Source: a bacterium
GTDB taxonomy: Bacteria > JAHJDO01
Assembly: GCA_030611945.1 (NCBI GenBank)
Contig: JAUWOV010000099.1
Coordinates: forward strand, 1-5,086
DNA: 5,086 nt
Reading direction: 5' to 3'
This document shows, piece after piece, positions 3,863 through 5,086 of this stretch (position 1 is its first letter; the number at the start of each line of letters is the position of its first letter). The notes below the pieces were generated by a model. It was given only the letters and a program-made list of their open reading frames with translations, did no database searches and was not told the DNA's origin. The translations under genes and the position numbers were made by a program.

Positions 3863-4930
3863 TTACACATTAAACCTTATATCTATTATATCTCCATCCT
3901 CTACAATATATTCCTTCCCTTTAACATAGCATTTCCCAGCTTCTTTTACTTTTGCTTCTGTGCTAAGTAATATCAAATCCTCGTATTTAATAACCTGCGC
4001 TCTTATAAAGCCACGCTGCAGATCGGTGTGAATTGCGCCGGCCGCTTCAGGAGCTGTGGAATTTTTTCTGACCATCCATGCCCGAACTTCGTCTTTGCCT
4101 ACAGTAAAGAACGATATTAATCCAAGTGTTTTATAAAATGATCTTGTCAGAGCATTGACTGCCGGTTCTTCTATCCCAAGCTCAGAAAGAAAGTCTTTTT
4201 GCTCTGCTTCCGGAAGAGAGGCTATTTCAGATTCTATCTTGGCAGAAACCTGCATTACTCCAATTTTCTGCTCCTCGTATTTTTGTTTTACAGAGTCAAG
4301 AAGACTCGTATCCTTTATATCTTCTTCTCCAATATTCAAAGCTATTATCATCGGCTTCATAGAAATAAACTGATACGCCAATATGAGTTTATTCTCTTCT
4401 TTATTCAGAGGCATGGTTCGGAGAGGCAGTTCTTTCTCAAGATGAACTTTTAGTTTTGAAAGGATTTCTTTGTCTTTTTCTCTTAATGTATCCTTTTTTC
4501 TTGAAAGCTCTTTATCTATTCTTTCAAGTCTCTTTTCTATAAATATCATGTCATTCAGAATTAGTTCTGAATTAACTGCGTCTATATCCCGAATGAGGTT
4601 AATTGAACCTTCCACATGATAAACTGATTCATCTTTAAATGAGCGGACTATATGACAGAGCGCATCCACATCCGATATCTTCGTAAATATCTCTCCGCTT
4701 GATACCGTTTCCTTTTCTATCTTAGGGAGAAGCGATATGTCTATTGTTGCAGGGACCTCGCTTTTTGGTGAATACATGGAAACAAGTTTATCAAATCTGG
4801 GATCCTTTACGCTTACAACCCCCAGGATTATGTCTCTTGAATTATCCGGTGTGTTGGATTTTTGTTGTGTCAGAACTTCAAATAGAATTTTTTTACCAAC
4901 CTGAGGAAGCCCTATGATTCCTATTTTCAT
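3863..4930 (-). CDS. ychF: YchF/OLA1-like protein with degenerate GTPase motifs
   Basis: This 355-residue protein is full length for the YchF/OLA1 family of translation-factor-related P-loop NTPases, which bind ribosomes and prefer ATP. The C-terminal TGS-type part (about 272-355) is almost textbook: FFTVG.DEVRAW, STAPEAAG.IHTDLQRGFIRA, then KEAGK..VKGKEYIVEDGDI..RFNV. The middle has the usual coiled-coil (about 125-170) and KP....LNIGEED, where N199-E202 matches the family's NxxE. The G domain is eroded: Walker A reads GLPQVGKK (7-14) where the family has GKS, the switch I Thr segment is missing, and the DxxG motif is DISL (64-67), without Gly or the usual Gly-rich loop. His105 occupies the position of the flexible-loop histidine proposed as catalytic in E. 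coli YchF. It may be a paralogue with weak or no nucleotide hydrolysis. The start at 4930 places the P-loop at the N-terminus and matches the promoter spacing; it leads the dehydrogenase gene. Confidence 0.9.
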   Translation of the reverse strand: MKIGIIGLPQVGKKILFEVLTQQKSNTPDNSRDIILGVVSVKDPRFDKLVSMYSPKSEVPATIDISLLPKIEKETVSSGEIFTKISDVDALCHIVRSFKDESVYHVEGSINLIRDIDAVNSELILNDMIFIEKRLERIDKELSRKKDTLREKDKEILSKLKVHLEKELPLRTMPLNKEENKLILAYQFISMKPMIIALNIGEEDIKDTSLLDSVKQKYEEQKIGVMQVSAKIESEIASLPEAEQKDFLSELGIEEPAVNALTRSFYKTLGLISFFTVGKDEVRAWMVRKNSTAPEAAGAIHTDLQRGFIRAQVIKYEDLILLSTEAKVKEAGKCYVKGKEYIVEDGDIIDIRFNV

Positions 4931-4936
4931 GCTGCT

Positions 4937-4966
4937 ACTATAACAAAGGTCTCTTGTTTTTGTCAA
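4937..4966 (-). promoter_or_regulatory. Promoter of the ychF-like gene, predicted leaderless
   Basis: On the minus strand a perfect -35 TTGACA (4966-4961), an 18-nt spacer and a -10 TATAGT (4942-4937) precede the ATG at 4930 by exactly six bases. The predicted start of transcription is the A of the ATG. There is no Shine-Dalgarno; the six bases are AGCAGC. This is the strongest promoter match in the window and probably also drives the dehydrogenase gene. Confidence 0.75.
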
Positions 4967-5086
4967 AAAAAGACACATAGACAGAGGAGTATCCCCAAAA
5001 AGAACACTTGGAAATGGTTGTCAGGCTGTCAAGAGAAAAGTGCATTTTCCAGAGAGAAAGCCAGCAAGCCCTCCCGCTACCGTTTT

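Noticed and set aside
3823-3870. Longer dehydrogenase start at 3870, overlapping the end of the ychF-like gene.
   Set aside because: The extra residues are encoded by short repeats, precede the canonical SDR N-terminus, and have no ribosome binding site as good as the AAAGGA before 3822.
3512-3970. A 152-codon plus-strand frame opposite the dehydrogenase and ychF-like genes.
   Set aside because: It runs antisense across two well-supported genes and their gap; its Ser/Leu/Phe-rich translation is typical of an antisense shadow.
4931-4978. Longer ychF-like start at 4978.
   Set aside because: It would put coding sequence across a perfect -35/-10 promoter and add 16 residues before the P-loop, which in this family begins at the N-terminus.
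4979-5086. Possible start of another gene or a mobile-element end at the right edge, including ATG at 5014 and an imperfect palindrome TTGtCAG/CTGtCAA at 5018-5032.
   Set aside because: The frame is truncated after 24 codons with no properly spaced ribosome binding site and no recognised protein. The palindrome has mismatches and no element boundary is visible. An operator for the ychF-like promoter is possible but unsupported.
1-5086. CRISPR array, tRNA or rRNA genes.
   Set aside because: No regularly spaced repeats with spacers, and no tRNA-like TTCRA arm or rRNA-like conserved stretches, were seen on either strand.

Overview
The window is bacterial, AT-rich and tightly packed with small genes. 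No gene gives a firm species identity. The short GGQ release-factor paralogue, the degenerate YchF-like protein, a HicAB pair and several REP-like palindromes would suit an uncultured environmental lineage, for example Omnitrophota-like. That placement is a guess from gene style, not from a marker gene.

Layout. Positions 1-211 are non-coding: a terminator-like hairpin (70-100) and a possible promoter (-10 TATAAT at 141-146). At 212-631 (+) lies a codon-independent release-factor-like protein. At 697-1162 (+) is a HicA toxin/HicB antitoxin operon with a 14-bp overlap. From 1290 to 2712 (+) runs a block of four small accessory genes: an orphan ribbon-helix-helix antitoxin-like protein, a retropepsin-like aspartic protease, a single-pass membrane protein and a multi-pass membrane protein. 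This block is bracketed by two near-identical 76-bp direct repeats (1198-1273 and 2794-2869), each carrying a palindrome. A third palindrome with the same core lies inverted at 2927-2952. On the minus strand, a YchF/OLA1-like protein (4930-3863) is followed 40 nt later by a short-chain dehydrogenase (3822-2977). These two probably form one operon that converges on the accessory block.

How it fits together. The release-factor-like protein is expected to release peptides from stalled ribosomes, and HicA is an mRNA interferase that creates stalled ribosomes, so their adjacency is suggestive but unproven. The YchF-like protein keeps its C-terminal TGS region almost perfectly but has lost key GTPase motifs, so it may be a nucleotide-blind ribosome-binding paralogue. 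The dehydrogenase has an intact active site and an unknown substrate.

The strongest unusual signals are: (1) two genes, hicA and the ychF-like gene, with the same promoter-to-start layout (TTGA[AC]A, 18 nt, TATAGT, exactly 6 nt, ATG), predicting leaderless mRNAs, while downstream genes have Shine-Dalgarno sites; (2) the eroded G motifs of the YchF-like protein; (3) direct repeats bracketing the accessory block; (4) two intergenic hairpin families with paired, structure-preserving substitutions.
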